Of a stretch of 64,000 nt of DNA, positions 19,321-32,946 are shown piece by piece. The translations under genes were made by a program, and so were the position numbers. The stretch lies in the NCBI GenBank assembly GCA_948470475.1, contig OX419336.1, positions 31,496,915 to 31,560,914 of the forward strand. Direction: 5' to 3'. The notes beneath the pieces were generated by a model. That model searched no databases. It had not been told where the DNA came from and was given only the letters and a program-made list of their open reading frames with translations. Each line of letters opens with the position of its first letter. Positions within the stretch are counted from its first letter, which is position 1. Source of the stretch: Galaxea fascicularis. Lineage: Eukaryota > Cnidaria > Anthozoa > Scleractinia > Euphylliidae.

Positions 19321-22206
19321 AAAATCTTTTTATCCCAATTCAGAATGAATTTCTGGGGATGATCTGTTGTTGCCAGTAAGTATTAAATTCCTCTTCGTTT
19401 AATTTTTTTTTCTTTCAATTCTTTTAATGCGAGAACGTCCCTAAAAATATCGTTTTTACGACAGTGGTTGTGTTGTGTTTCGGATGCCAGCTTGCTGTCG
19501 TACCATGAAAGATAGTGAAGAATGAGTTGCGGGGGTCTTTTGTTTCGATGAAGGTTATTTTTCTTGCCATTTCTTCATGTCTTGCTTGAATACGTGAAAA
19601 TTGCTTTCAATGTTTGTTTTTTTGGGAAAAAATTTACTATGCGGTCTATAATTACTTTTTGTAATTTGAAACTAATTCGCACTTGCCTCAGTCCTTTTCT
19701 GCCATAATTATTGTCTCACAAAATTAACCCGACAGGTGTTATACACGAAGCGCACCACCCACGCATTATGCAAACCATCGAGCCCTACATTCTCCGTTAG
19801 GTCAAACAGCGAATTAAAAATTCTACACCTTTAGTTTTCTTTTCAGTCATTCTTGTTCATTCGAATTATTCGTACTCAGTTACCTGTAAAGAAATAGATC
19901 ACAAACTTACTGTTATTACTTCGGATTTTCGATTTCCTTTCGCCTTTAACATGGACCCTCAAAAATTGTATTAATTTATATGATCCTGCTTCGAGGCTTC
20001 CTCGAGAAATAAGTCGACATGAGTGTTAACATTCTGTAAAATTTCCAGTAAAATCTTAACTTGAAATTTTACTGCATCTAAGGTCGAAGTTTCCGTTTGC
20101 ACTAAATTATTGTCGTTTTCTGTACAAAAGTTTTTACTTCAACATTGCGTGTTGACAACAACGTTGGACGATATGGAAATAATCTATCGGGGTACACTGA
20201 GTTGTGGGCTTAAGTAAACAATAAGAAAATTATAGCATTAGATGATTTGTCCCACCGCAGTTTCTAAGGAGGTAAACTGTAAACGGAGGTCCCCAACTGT
20301 TATTGGCGTTGCTTTCTAAACACTACGCTCAACCGTTCATGTGATCGTGCATTAAGAGGTAAAAGTGTAGCCAAATTGTTGTTACTTACCTCAGTTCGAA
20401 AGTACCGGTGTGAGAAACAGTCGCGATGTCCCCGGTTTAGGCCTTTATGAATGTGGTTTATACAATACTGGCTTTGTTTCAGCCAGGCTAGAAAAAAAAG
20501 TTGAAGTGTACTGTTATCGTATGAATGCGTCGACACACCCACAGACGTAGTTTTTGCTATGCCCACTTTTCCATATAATTCACATAATCCACACAACAGT
20601 TACGTGTTGTGCCAATAGGAGCGGAGGTGAAGCCGCAGGAAATCCCCCTCAAGTTCAGCAGCAAACGAAGCGTTTAGCTGTTTCAAATTAACAATCATAA
20701 AACATGTTGGTGCCCAGACAACTTGTGCAATGAGTCACTTTTCATTAAGCCTTCATGGTGCGCTTATCACGGTCTTAGCTAAACAGAAAAAAAACCGAAA
20801 GATAAGCCAGCAGACTCAGGAAATAACGCGTGATACAACGTCACTCTCGTGAACATGTTTTTTTTAAGTTTCACGAGTGGCCTTCTCATCAGACAAGCTT
20901 TTGACATCCTCGGTGGAACTGGAGACTAGCGCTTTCATGGCGAATATATATCAGAGCAGTAAGGCTGTTTTTCCTGCGAATGGTGTAATAATCGGTTGGA
21001 AATAAGGATTTACAACGACGGTTTAGTTAATAGGGTTTTTGTCGTAGATTAGCGGCTTTGTGAAAGTCGCTTTTGTTTATGGCATCAAAAATTACTTTCG
21101 AGATGTACCGAGTCCAGCTGCGTTCGACATGAAATTTAACGCACTGGTCAATACGGAAACGATAGAAATAACCAAAATATTTTAACTGTTTGTTTTCTGT
21201 GTCGGGAATCAGCCTATTTCTTTTCTTCTTTTTTTTCCGATTTCCTTTTATGGTTTCGAACATATAATCATGTTCGTAAGTGTAATATTGTATAACATAA
21301 GCGCATCAGTGTTGATTTTGTTTTTCCTAGATGGATTTATACCAAAGTAAATTTTAATTCTTGACATGTCAATCAAAACGTTGAAACTAATAATTTTAAT
21401 TGACAATTCGGGAGATATTACATGCAGCTGTTACGGCCAACAAGTGAAAAACCTTGTCAATGCGCTTCTTTGAAGCTTCAGTACTGACGGAGCGAAATTA
21501 ATTTTAAAATTTTAACAGAAAAAGCCGAGCTATAATTTTATCCGACTCATGCACTCGGTCAATTCATTTAGAAGTTATTCATACAACCCTTGGCAGTTAA
21601 ATGAGTAAATCATTCGGTGAACAGTGAAAATACTGAAATGTGACTGAAATATTTATTAAGCCCAATGTTAGCCTGAATTGGACTACAAAAACACAAATCA
21701 CTATAAATATCGACAACATAACCTAATAGGATACATAAAGACCAAAATGCAGCTTTGCTGCCAAATTGTCGAGACTGATCCAATATCTATATGGCTCAAC
21801 CGTGAGCCAAATTATAAACTCAGGCCGTATTATTTTAAATCAGGCAGCCATGCACCTTTTAACATATGTCCAGAAACTGTTCTACAGTCTGGCGCAGATT
21901 TTTTGACATATAACACATGTCCAGGTTCAGCAGCCGAGTTACGTGATACTTTCATTGTTTCTTTGTGTCGATAGTTTGATAGTTTTCCATGTATCAACTC
22001 AATCTTGAAACATAAGCTTACCTCAGCTGTCAATCTGTTGACTTGCTGATCAAATTTTCCTCATGTTCTTACAGAAACATGGTCCTACATGATGACGGAC
22101 TTCTATCTGCCCCAACTTCAGACTGTCATTGTATATAGCACCATGAACCACACATCACCTTTTAAAATGTTAAATTTGCAATTGCTTGTTTTTGTTTCGT
22201 CCGCGC
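19321..22206. other. Gene-poor AT-rich interval
   Basis: Both strands were read for this 2.9-kb stretch. Only short open frames without recognisable domains are present. I found no exon pair with family motifs, no tRNA and no large inverted repeat. Confidence 0.5.
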
Positions 22207-22483
22207 TATAGACCGATTTTCAGTTGAGTGCTTCGGTTTTACATTGTTTTACTCTGTGATTGGCCAGCAAAACTCGCGCCACTTTTTCAACCAATAAGAA
22301 GTAAAACCAATACCAATTGCGACTTGCACGCGCGCATTTTCCCGCGCTTTGCGCCAGCTGCATGTAATTGCTTCGCATTGTGATTGGTCCATTGGACTGT
22401 TTGCATCTGTTGTGATTGGTCAGGGTAATTACTTTGGTCAGTTTGATTTTGCGACATTCAACTGAAAAGCGCTGTAGTCCAAG
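22207..22483. repeat. Inverted-repeat MITE rich in CCAAT-type words
   Basis: TAGACCGATTTTCAGTTGAG faces CATTCAACTGAAAAGCGCTG. Inside are several GTGATTGG words and AACCAATAAG, giving CCAAT-box-like motifs on both strands, plus GC-rich patches (CGCGCGCATTTTCCCGCGC). Confidence 0.7.
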
Positions 22484-22790
22484 TTCATTGGATCAGTACA
22501 GGTATGAGCTTTCTTAATTTTGTTTGTTCAGTGACTGACGCATTTTACCCCGTCCTCATTTCCTGGTCCACTTTTCCATTATCGTTACCTTGGTGACCAT
22601 ATGCGATTAATTTTAAACAAAGATTGCCGCTTAACAATTGAGTCATATAATATCTTCGAAACCCTTCAATTCTCCAACAGCAAAAAGAAAATACAGTGAA
22701 TGTTTTTTTCTGTTAAGAATGTCATTAATGTTTTTCAGTTCAAGCCTTGTCTTTTCTTGTTAATTTCTTTTTCTTTCAAATTTGAAATAT

Positions 22791-22965
22791 ACTGGCCGTT
22801 CCGAAATTCAAAAGGGAACTGGGGCGAGTTTCAAATTTTGAAGTAATCGATAAATTGACACCATCACATGAAAGATAACATTGAGATGTGTCATTTGACC
22901 AAGTTTGATTCTTTTAGGTTGAAGAGAGACCAAGTTATGGACCTTGAAATATAGCTCAAAGCTCA
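22791..22965. repeat. One-ended copy of the 40.3-kb TIR family
   Basis: The words GGCCGTTCCGAAATTCAAAAG, GTAATCGATAAATTGACACC and GACCAAGTTTGATTCTTTTAGG occur in the same order as in the arms at 40321 and 41505. Only one terminal repeat is present, so this is a truncated or solo end. The rest up to 24130 shows nothing else I recognise. Confidence 0.8.
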
Positions 22966-24136
22966 CGCGCAAAATGTTTATGGTAATAATTTGCAAGGGA
23001 ATGATTGAAAAGATTATCAAAAAGCTCATTGGGCTACTCCGCTCCAAAACAGCCATGACCAATCGATGAGAACGAACCTTTCTTCGAACGATTTGAGATA
23101 CGGTCCCCTGGTGCCCGTTGATATGTTTTACCACTAAAAGATTTATAGAAACGCGCGATGAATTTTTAGTTATAGTTATAGCTATCATGACAAATCTAGA
23201 AATGTTTTCAAAACTGTAAGTAAGCTCTCTTCGTTGCTAAACAGAGAAAAAACACTCCTGAGGTGAAAAGATCAAAATAATTTAAAAAAGACAAAACCAG
23301 TTTGCTCGTTATTTAGCCTGGAGCATGATACGGCATGACATTGTAGAGTTAACAATTTAATTTTTAAAAATTTGTTTTCAAATCAAGGGTATTAAAAATA
23401 AAGTCAGGTCACGTAGCAAGAACTATGCAAAGACTGTGAACTAAAAACATGATTAATTATATTTTCATCGACTGTAGGAGTAGGGTCGATTTTGAACTGA
23501 TACATATTCGTAAAGCAACTTCCGTTGTAAATTTTGAGCTGTTCCGGAATGGCATAGTTACAGACACAGCTGTAGAGAAGGAAAATGGAGTGACTAAATG
23601 TTGTGCGGGAAATTTCATGATGGAGCTAAATTTAAACGTGTGGAAAAAGTAGCTATGTTTTTATAGACACAAACTTCAAAGGAAGCAGGAACTGAAATCA
23701 TAAGAAACGGAAGCCGTTTGTAGTGAGGCTTTGAAGTCGCCGGCAGCTTTGTCACGATTGGTAACAATGACAAATCAAATTAACATTTCCTTTTCAAATT
23801 TAGAGAATTAGGAAGATAAATAAAGTCCGCGGATCACGTACCAAGTGAATGCCACTGAAAGGTTTTTTCATTACTCAGCAGACAGATAATAGATTTGTGC
23901 TTGAAATAAAATCGATTTCGATTGACGATTCTGAAGTAAAGGTAGAATTCATGTTTAAATAGTAATCTTTGCTTTCCCAGCTCGAGGGTGAAACACGGCT
24001 AACTGCCGGTCAGTACGAAACAGATAAAAACTTGTTGATAAATAATACTAAACCGCACTTACACTGACACCACACAATCCTTTTATGTCTCCATGTTCAT
24101 CCCGATGGAGGTGAAATCGTTTCACTTTAGCACCTA

Positions 24137-24375
24137 GGGTCCGGTTGTTCGAAAGCCGATTAACATAATCCAGGATAAGCGTAAACTTTGGTTGTAGTTT
24201 TTAACTATTGGATGAAAGTTGTTTTCGCTGCTTTTTGTTTTCCAGGATTGACTTCCCCTAATCTAAAATTGTGCAGAATATCGGCATTGAACAACGTTTG
24301 AGGACAGAGAAACAAGCTCCTTGATTAATTTTTAATCCTGGATTAGCGTTAATCGGCTTTCGAACAACCGGGCCC
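24137..24375. repeat. MITE with GGKCCGGTTGTTCG termini
   Basis: GGTCCGGTTGTTCGAAAGCC faces GGCTTTCGAACAACCGGGCC, and both arms continue into GATTAAC...AATCCAGGAT. The length is about 239 bp with no coding. From here to 25320 I see no gene. Confidence 0.85.
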
Positions 24376-25325
24376 TGGCCTCCCTTGCCTCGAGAAAGAC
24401 CTGTGTACAATGCCTGTGTGCAACGCAGTAATACGGCCGCGTTATATTTATTGATGTACAGTATACGAAAAACATTCAGAACAAGAACAAAATGAAAACT
24501 GCGAGTCATGGCCGACGGACAGAAAAATCCTAACCTAAATAACCATACGAGAAACGTATACTGGAACTCTGGGACGACCCAAGCACGACTAGAGACCCCC
24601 TCCAGGACTGCTAATCTTATCTATACTAAAATAATGAGCAATTCAAGAGAACTGTATGGACGTAAAAACTTCTAAACGATCAGCAATCGAGTTCTTATGC
24701 ATAAGTACAATTGCAGTAGATCGCCAAAGTCAAATTGCATAAAGCACCTGCGAATGGATTGATATACTTCCTTATGTTGTTTCTGTTCCCATAGTTAAGA
24801 ATAAGCAACGTGCCCCTTTGTTCTCGTTGAAGCACTCAGTGGACCTAATCTTAATTTCTCTGACAAGTGGACACGAAGAACTTGATAGAGGAAGAAGGTT
24901 ACTTAATTTCTGACTAGAAACTGGGCAGGTGGCCCTACCAGATCCTAGTAGCTGTAGCCACTAATGTTATCTGAACATTCTTACGCTTAGGAACAGTCAT
25001 TGGCATATAATTGCTACGTATGACAACACCATTGCGCGGGGCTAAGTATAATGTAAGTATAATTTGAGCAAAGCGCTAACTCCCAGGCAACCGGTTGAAT
25101 TGCATCACGCCTGCATCAATCTCTTAGATACGAGGAGTTCTCTTGAAACAGATATGCCAGCAATGGAGGTTCGTTATTTAACACAGTGCGACTGAACGGA
25201 AGTAAAACAAAAGGAAGAACGGTGCGTGGTTGAGTGGTTTTGAGGTTTTGAACGTCGAACACACGCAATTTGACGTCCAAAATCCTGGCAGCTGGCCAAG
25301 AAGTACGGGATCGGTTCTCTGCTTA

Positions 25326-25668
25326 AAGTTAATGGGTCTAGGTAAGTTAAAGCCACACGTCAGGCGCTATGGCCACGTGCTAGCGGGCATCACCTCTCAA
25401 ATCTACCAATTGAAGTATGAACCTGAGCATCAGCATGAGGCCTCGTGAGGCATCATCGGTATGGCATAGCTAATACCCACACTCACGTACCCACATCATT
25501 GAATAAAACAAGCAGCGAAAACGTCCTGGGATGTAGCATAGTGTGACAAGAATACCTCACAAATTAATGTGTCTAGGTAAGTTGAAAGCCACACATTGGG
25601 CACTGTGGCCACGTTGTAGTGGTTATTTCCCCTTACATCTACCAAGTATAAAGACATTAATTTGAACG
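25326..25668. repeat. Two roughly 100-bp direct repeats
   Basis: TAATGGGTCTAGGTAAGTT, then AAAGCCACAC and TATGGCCACGTGCTAG at about 25328-25425, recur as TAATGTGTCTAGGTAAGTT, AAAGCCACAC and TGTGGCCACGTTGTAG at about 25565-25665. They are diverged copies about 240 bp apart. Nothing else is recognised up to 26278. Confidence 0.65.
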
Positions 25669-26287
25669 TGATGCACTCTTCTCACACTAAGCCACATTCC
25701 TGACATGCTTCACGTCTTCAGGCGTTGATCAGTGAAACATGGTTGTGCTCCAGTTTTTCGAATTGCTCAGTTCCAATTGCCACATTTAATTTTCATTACA
25801 AACAAGACTGGCAACCTTGTTGAACGAGTCCTTCAAATTATTATTAGCTCGTTGTATTTACCAGCTGGCCGTGTTGACCGTCGAGTTCTGATAAGTCATC
25901 GGAAAGGGTGAAGGTTCTCTGTATTGAGACAAGGAAAATCCACGAGGGTGTGTTTGTGACTCGAGATTCAGTTTTTTTGCGACAACAATCCCTGAAAACT
26001 AGTTGTAATTTCTAGATTTCATGCAACACTGATATATATTTGGCTATTTCATCCCATGATCTCTGAACACATTTCTAAATTCTGGTTTATGTTGAGACTT
26101 ATTTGAGTCGTACGCGTCTTCTTTTGGGGATAATTGTTTTAAGTGAGTTTCTTTTGTCTTACAAGAAATAGAAAACATGAAAGGAAAACGTTGCCTTAAA
26201 TAGTAGTTATGTTCCGAGGTGCTAAATTTAAAACGTTTGCGTTGGTGTGCAATCAAACTTCAACCATCATTTTTTCGAGCACCTTTC

Positions 26288-27808
26288 TAGCCTGCAGTGC
26301 AGGCGGTTTTAGGCGGGGGCGAGTGGATATTCCCATCGGTTGTTCAGGCCGCCATCTTGAATTAGGAAAACAGTGGCGAGTTGGGGCGAGGTAAAAAGTT
26401 TCCCAAGCCAGTGGGAGGGAGAAAGAAAAATTGGGGAGGGGGGGAGGGGGAGGGGAAAGAAAAAACCGCCTGCCCGCACTCATTGTTCGTTTGAGAAACT
26501 CCGTTCGTGGGCGAACGGAGTCTCTGATTGGTGCGGTAGAGCTCAAGCAGATTGATACCTGCCAATTAAAGGTAGTTTTTTTACCGCTTCTTCCGTGGGA
26601 GAAAAGTAGCGGACTACATGTAGCGAAGCTTTGATGCTGCTCTCGAAGAAGCTCTTTTATTTCTCTCTGAGCTGGGTATAACACGTGAATTACGTCCCGA
26701 GCAAAAAGAAGCCATTACGATACTTGTACACGGAAAGGATTTGGTAGCAGTTCTTCCGACGGGCTTTGGTAAAAACCTCATCTTTCAGTTGTTGATTCGT
26801 GTAAAAGAAATATTATCGTCGAAAGCTGCGTGTGTGGTTGTCGTCTGTCCTCTGAAAAGCATCGTACAAGATCAGTTGACTGAAGCATCTTTAATGGGTT
26901 TGACGGCGACATCACTTGCAAGTGCTAGATTGGAAGATATGGTAAAATGGGGTTGGAAGGCCTACACGACTCCTGTTTGCGTGTTTGCCGCTTCTATCTC
27001 GGTCCTATTGACCGATTTAGCTTCTTGCTTGTTTTCAGCGGGGCAAGACGGTGGTTTAGGGGATAGCATGATGATGACAGTGATTGAAACAGCCATGTCC
27101 TTAAATGTCGCATGTTATGTATTTTGATACCAAAGGTCACTTCTGGGTTTAAATTCTGCATTTATCGCCTGTTTGTTTTGACCCTTGTTGTTTCTGTTCA
27201 GCGACTGTGGCCCTTTATATGCCCTCTGAAGCATTTTGTGTAGCTTTGGTTTGGCTCGTTTCAGTGCGTTCAGTGACGGTACAGCCTCTCTCATGTTATC
27301 AAGGATAGGAATTTAAGCCGCGTAATATAATAATCTTCATTGTAGCAAGATGTTGTGTTTCTTTTGCGACTATTCGTCTCTTTATCCTTTCTTTAGTATT
27401 GTAGCTTCTTAGAGAGCTATACAACACTTGAAATCGAGCGTTAAAATCCGCTCTAATTACGGTTGTGTCTTTGTCATCGTTTCGCTCCGCTCTGTAACTG
27501 CGGTTATAGTATTTTCCTCCTTTTGTTCTATCTTTGTTTTTGTCGGAAGCAGATTTTATGAAATTACTTCATTTTCATTGGCTAACGATCGACTTCCGGA
27601 AATGCGGTCAAACGAAACTAATTAGGGGCGTTTTTGAATTTTACAGCCTCTGCGGGCAGGCGGTTTATTTTTCCTTCCCCGCCCTCCACCCCCTCCGACA
27701 TTCTCGCATCGCTTTCTCGCCCCAATTCTCCCAGTCTGCAACGAAACCAAAATGGCGGCTAAACACTCGAAAGATGAAAACCACCAAAACCGCCTGCACT
27801 GCAGGCTA
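26288..27808. mobile_element. 1.5-kb Mutator-like element carrying a RecQ fragment
   Basis: The element starts TAGCCTGCAGTGCAGGCGGT and ends with the reverse complement ACCGCCTGCACTGCAGGCTA. It is flanked by a perfect 9-bp duplication, GCACCTTTC, at 26279-26287 and 27809-27817. The terminal 18 bases are self-palindromic (GCCTGCAGTGCAGGC). The repeats extend inward about 190 bp with divergence: GCCGCCATCTTG on the left matches CAAAATGGCGGC on the right, and ACCGCCTGCCCGC (26466) faces GCGGGCAGGCGGT (27653). Nine-base duplications and long terminal repeats suggest MULE. No transposase is seen; the cargo is a RecQ-like helicase piece. The 251-bp MITE at 13414 shares its ends. Confidence 0.88.
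26624..27127 (+). pseudogene. RecQ-like helicase N-terminal fragment as element cargo
   Basis: The open frame starts just after an in-frame stop that ends in TAG, as if the segment once followed a splice acceptor. It reads GITRELRPEQKEAITIL (Q-motif region), then GKDLVAVLPTGFGKNLIFQL (Walker A) and VVVVCPLKSIVQDQLTEA (motif Ia). These are the first motifs of RecQ-type 3'-5' helicases. The Walker A ends Gly-Lys-Asn where Ser or Thr normally binds magnesium, so ATPase activity is unlikely. There is no DExH box; the frame drifts into unrelated sequence after about residue 100 and stops. The source gene is not in the window. Confidence 0.65.
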
Positions 27809-28269
27809 GCACCTTTCTTAAAACCTATTTTTGACAACGGGCAGACAAAATTAGCAAATGTATCTGCAATAGTTGTTAATGTCAAAAGATTCCTTTATTC
27901 CAGTTCCAAACTTTCGAAAATAATACTTCCACAGAAAGAAATTAAGTTAAAAATAATGGCGTTGCAAAAATTTGTGTAGCCTGTTCCAGGCTCCCAGATA
28001 TTTAAGGACCGAAAGAAAAGGTCACTGAAGACCGCTAAGCGAAGAATCTCGAGCATGTCGAGGCCCCCAGCCCGCTGACGTTTCTGTGCTCGTTGTCGCT
28101 TCCCCCAATCTGCAGCTAAAATCTTCTTGGCTTGGAAAGGTTGCTTTTTTCCTGTTCTAAAATTAACTTTCAAAGAGCAAACTTTTTCGCCTAAAAGCAA
28201 TTAAGTTGAAATAATACCACTGCCAAAAAAAATGACGCAATACAGTGAAGTTCAAACGAGGATTGGAGG

Positions 28270-28343
28270 TAATCTCGTACCCAGATCTCTTGGGGACGAA
28301 GCCGAAGGCGAGATCTCGCCTCAGAGATCTGGATACGAGATTA
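28270..28343. repeat. Short hairpin MITE
   Basis: TAATCTCGTACCCAGATCTC faces GAGATCTGGATACGAGATTA around a centre GGACGAAGCCGAAGGCGAGA. The length is about 74 bp. Confidence 0.8.
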
Positions 28344-31300
28344 GTTTGGTGGTGGAATGTTGAATAAAATTATCCGACTGAAATATCAACTTGATACGAA
28401 AAGGACATCCTGCAGTGTTAGGAGAATGAAAAAAATATTTAGTCGGAGTAAAAGATGCACGCAGCCCTCTATAAACAATCTAATGGTTCACAGTTCAACG
28501 CTGTCATTGGCTACCGCGAGACACACCATGGAAAATTCATCGTACAACAGTCATAACATTCACTGATCACCAAATTAATTTTGACTTAAAAGTTGGACAT
28601 GATTCAGAATAGTGTTAGAAAAAATTGGCCTTATCTCAGATGTCTGCGTTGATTTAACTCTTAAACAAATGAATTTAACGGCGATAAAATCATCCCACAC
28701 ACGAAAATAATCGATCACCAAAATCCAAATTTGGGCGCTATCGGTTCACCATTTTAACGGATTTTCCTTGTTCGCCTTTTTGGTTAACATTTATTTTGTT
28801 CCGCTGCCTAATACCATGTAGATCGAACTACAGCTGCTTGTTAAAATCAAGAAAAATCAACGGCGCACTTTTCGGCGTGTGCATAAAGCCGTTTTCTTTT
28901 GAATTACTATTTGGACTTTCCTTTCTTGTTATCTGAATATTTACACGAACTTCAAGATGTACTTGAATGCGACCACGGCTCGAATTTGTAACTTTATTGA
29001 TGCCAGCTTTAAGTTGCTTTCAGTCTTTGGGTTTAAACCTAAAATTTGGCGCCATGGCGGGATGAAATATTCCGCACTATTTTGTATTGTCAATTTGCCT
29101 TGAAATGCTATTTTGGTGTTGTGGACACACTATTTCCCTAACGAAACAAAAGCTAACTTGACGAGAGCATTATAAACACTGTGTTTCTTAGAACTTAAAC
29201 TATCGCACATTGAATAAATTCATCACAACTAGGATAGTTAAAATTTGCGAGAAGTAACGAGTTACTTTGCCGTACAATCGCTTCGAAAATTCACCAGAAG
29301 TAAAACATGACATTTCAGTGAAGTAAAAAGATATATCCATTCCAGTAAGTTACCTTAATGGCCATACAGTAATATTTTTGACAGATAGTTGAACATTTGA
29401 TCCGATAAATTATATGTGGGGATGTTGAGTTAAAGAAAACGGGAAAGACTCGTGTGTTAGTGATTGCGAAGAACATACCTGCTTAGTCCATTTAACTGAC
29501 TGGCGTCAGGGCTTCTGTCTTGAATAAGTTATACATGTTCTGAAGGTTACTTAACGTCGGTAAAAAAGCTTTTAAGCTAGGAAATAAATTCTTAGGTACA
29601 CCTGCCTTGTTAGCAACGGCTAATTAAGCGCCAGAGATTATTATGAAACGACCCTGGTGCGTGAAATTAAATATTCATAGCCGGGTTATGAGCTAAATAA
29701 TGTTCGGAGAGACTTTTCTACCCGAAAAAGCACTGCTCAGTTCAAGCTAAGTCGGCCAGATGTTCAGTCTCCACTGGGGACCTTGCCAAAATGATTTATT
29801 CTACCTAGTGTTATCGTTTGGTTGTTTTAGAAAACAAATATAAAACTTTTTTTATATAGAAAAAAAAATGTATTTGAGAAGGTGGCGGTGAACAGAGTGT
29901 TTAATCTTTGGTTTATAGCGTAGCCTTAATTGAAGCCTCCGTAAAATTGCCCTTAGTGGAAATGGAAAGACGAAGGTCTGCTTTGACAGCCGACGGAATC
30001 ATAAATTTTTTATCTGAACATCAATGAAAAAAGCTTGAATACCCGGGACTGAAATGAAATGCGGAAATTAGAGTTTGTGCTATCAAGCAAACAACACACT
30101 GAAACTGATTCAACTACTGATTCCCGTTCATGGTTCCATAATCAAGACATACACCAGAGTAAAAGGGTTTGAAGTGCGGTGTAGGCGTCAGTAGAAAACC
30201 ATCTCGTTCGCTTGCCGCTGTTAAAGGAAAATTTTGTCTAGACGGGCTTCAGGAAGTTGTATTGATATTTGGACGCAACGTGCAACATCAAGCCATCACC
30301 CCTTGTTAAATTTTAAAAAACTGCACACAGGAAAGCAGTTACAAACGAAGCGCATCCTAAAAAAGGACTGTGTTAGAATCACTTTCCTTTGCAACTAATT
30401 TGCTTTTTGTGCTTCATTGGCTAATAAGGCCCACTGCCCTCAGTGGCGAGGAATCGAATTCATGTATACGTACTGGCAGAACTAACGGATTATATCACGT
30501 TCGTAACAAAGAAATACAATTGAGCGGTTCCTCATACAGTTTTAGAAAAAGGTTTCGTTTTTGAGAACTTACCTTTCAGTATTCTGCAACTGAATTTTAA
30601 TTTTTTTTTCTTCTTGCAAACGTGGGCGACATGTAGAACTGAATAAAAACGTAATGTAAATTTATATTTCTGTCTTAAAACGTCCGTGAACAAACGCCAT
30701 TAAAGAGCTACATACCTAATTTGGCAATGTTATTATGACTTGTCACCTAATTTTCTATACAGTTGGCTATGATTACAAAAGTTGGAAAAAATGGTCTAAA
30801 AATAAAGGCGATGATAAATGAGAACCATGCAATCTACCAATCACAACATAAATATAATCTAGAACTGCAGTTTGTTTCATATTCAAAATCGGTCATATAA
30901 GTTAATTAGCTGACATGGTTAACTGCGTTCGCTAAATGATATTCCAATCATCAAAAAAACCTGTGGGTAAGAGCTTTCTATTGACTGATCAATGGAAGAG
31001 CACCTTGTCACAGAACTAAATGAAAAAAGGTTGTATTGACTTCTGTCGCGACATACACTCGTTTTGCCTACGTTTAATGAACTTCTCATTAAAGTTTTTT
31101 ATGATAGAGAGACGTCAGACAATTTTCACAAGTTAATTAAATGTCATGCTTTGAGGTTTGGTAGGCGGACACGGGGTCCTACAGTTTAATTTCAGATTAA
31201 GATTTTGTTCACTGCTTAGCAGTCAGTGGTTCAACATCACAAAACAGAGAAAACTCTGGCAAACGCAAACTTCAAGCCTACTAAAGATCAATATTGAGAA

Positions 31301-32385
31301 GCCTAATTTCCGCATGCGTGTATCAACGTCCCAAACAATAATTACGATGGCTGAAGATCGCAATGGTTTGCGTAAGCGGGAAACAGTATTAATTTTTATT
31401 TCCACTGATTCGTAGATAACCCCAAACAAGAAGCAATAGCTTTCCGTCTTATTTGCGATGATTGCAGGGCTGAATTGTATGGAATTACCATTACCAACTG
31501 CAATTGCGATCAATTGAAGACGATTTTTGACCAGGTGACGAGATTTTACGAATCAGAAGCTAGATGTTCCCCCACTTTCGCTCACTTTGACGCAACCACA
31601 TCAGGGTTTTTATGGCGATGACGCATGTGGAAAACAGAATTGTAAACTTTTTGCGATGCTGTTGCAGGCATAAGGAAACCACGTCTGTTCCGCATTTGAA
31701 CTCTGAAAAACTAAAACGCAAACGCGTAAGGGTAAACAAAGGCGGCCATAGCAACTCTTAAAAAGACGAAAATACCAACTACCCATTAACAAGAGGAAAC
31801 AGTGCAGCCTTCTACTTAGGTTCATTAATGGTCGAATAATTAGTCTTCAACTATTGTTCGGCTGCACGAAGATTTCCCCTGGCTAAAAGCTGTTCAAACT
31901 AAACGGGAGCATTTCCTATCGTTTCCTGGGGGATACTAGTCTACTAGTTACTTTATTCAGTCTGGCAACTTGGAGGACAATTGAAAGTAAGAAAATAACA
32001 ATATTAAATACGCAACGACACCCTTGGGGAACTGGACACTACAGAACTTAGGACGATATAGGCTGTGCTAGGCACCTTTTTGTGCCAAGGCATGAAGGGA
32101 CAACGAGGTATTAAAAAAGACACCTCAGGAAAAAGCCCAGCCTGGAACTGGAAGCAAATGTCCTGAGAACAATAGGCATTCTGCGCGATGGTTTTCCAAT
32201 TTGTAATCTGCGCCTGACCTACGGCAACTTCAATTGCCAATTGTTATAGCGTAGAAATGTGTCACTGTCATTGACAGTTGAACTGTCAAGCAAATGGGAC
32301 TATTACGGTGAATAGTCAGGTATATAAAATAAATCATATGTGAACTGCGGAGATGAAATGAAATGAAATGAAATGAAGAATCGTC
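28344..32385. other. 4-kb gene-poor interval
   Basis: AT-rich sequence read on both strands. Short open frames lack any family motif, and neither large inverted repeats nor RNA genes stand out. It may be a long intron or 3' region of the Ig-domain gene on the minus strand, but nothing shows this. Confidence 0.45.
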
Positions 32386-32388
32386 CTC

Positions 32389-32520
32389 GGCACAGCTGTG
32401 AACGCAATTAATTGCGTAAAGAAGCCTGAAAACTAAATTCAGGACTTCAATGGGGTCCGTTGAAGTCCTAAACATCTTTTTGCGAGGATCATTCTTCATT
32501 TGAAATGGGATTATCAGGTC
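32389..32520. repeat. Fragment of the AAGAAGCCTGAAAA repeat family
   Basis: ACGCAATTAATTGCGTAAAG is followed by AAGCCTGAAAACTAAATTCA, GGACTTCAA and GTTGAAGTCCT. The same words occur in the full-length copy at 41818-41979. A (GAAAT)n run lies just upstream at about 32351-32376. Confidence 0.6.
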
Positions 32521-32946
32521 TAAGTTTTCATTTTCCCTGTTGTGACGTTGGACTTTCAAAGTGCCACCCAAAATAGCTGACATATTCCTCTGAACCATGC
32601 TCATCTCCTCGCCTCAGCTAACTTACTTAAGTGTAGCCGTGTCTTCATATATAGAAAAGATAACAACAACTAGACCAAATCGTTTCTATATTTATTCGAA
32701 AAAAGATAGAATTAAGAAAATCTAGAGCAAAATAACAGCTATGACATCCGTCCTGCTTTGTTCTTGTTCACTTCAGCATTTCCGTTACACGAGGCGCAGA
32801 CGGAAAGCGGAATGATGCCTTTTCTCTCAACAAACACTTGAATATAATTCTCTTGCACGCATCAACGTATGAAGGCCTTTATCACCTTCATGTCCACTAT
32901 CACCTGTCCTTGCATCTCAACTTGGAAGCGCATTGTTTCATCACTG

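Noticed and set aside
26253..26684. Minus-strand open frames of 143 codons at the left end of the RecQ-bearing element
   Set aside because: They lie in the terminal repeat and its G-rich tract, giving low-complexity proline/serine peptides.
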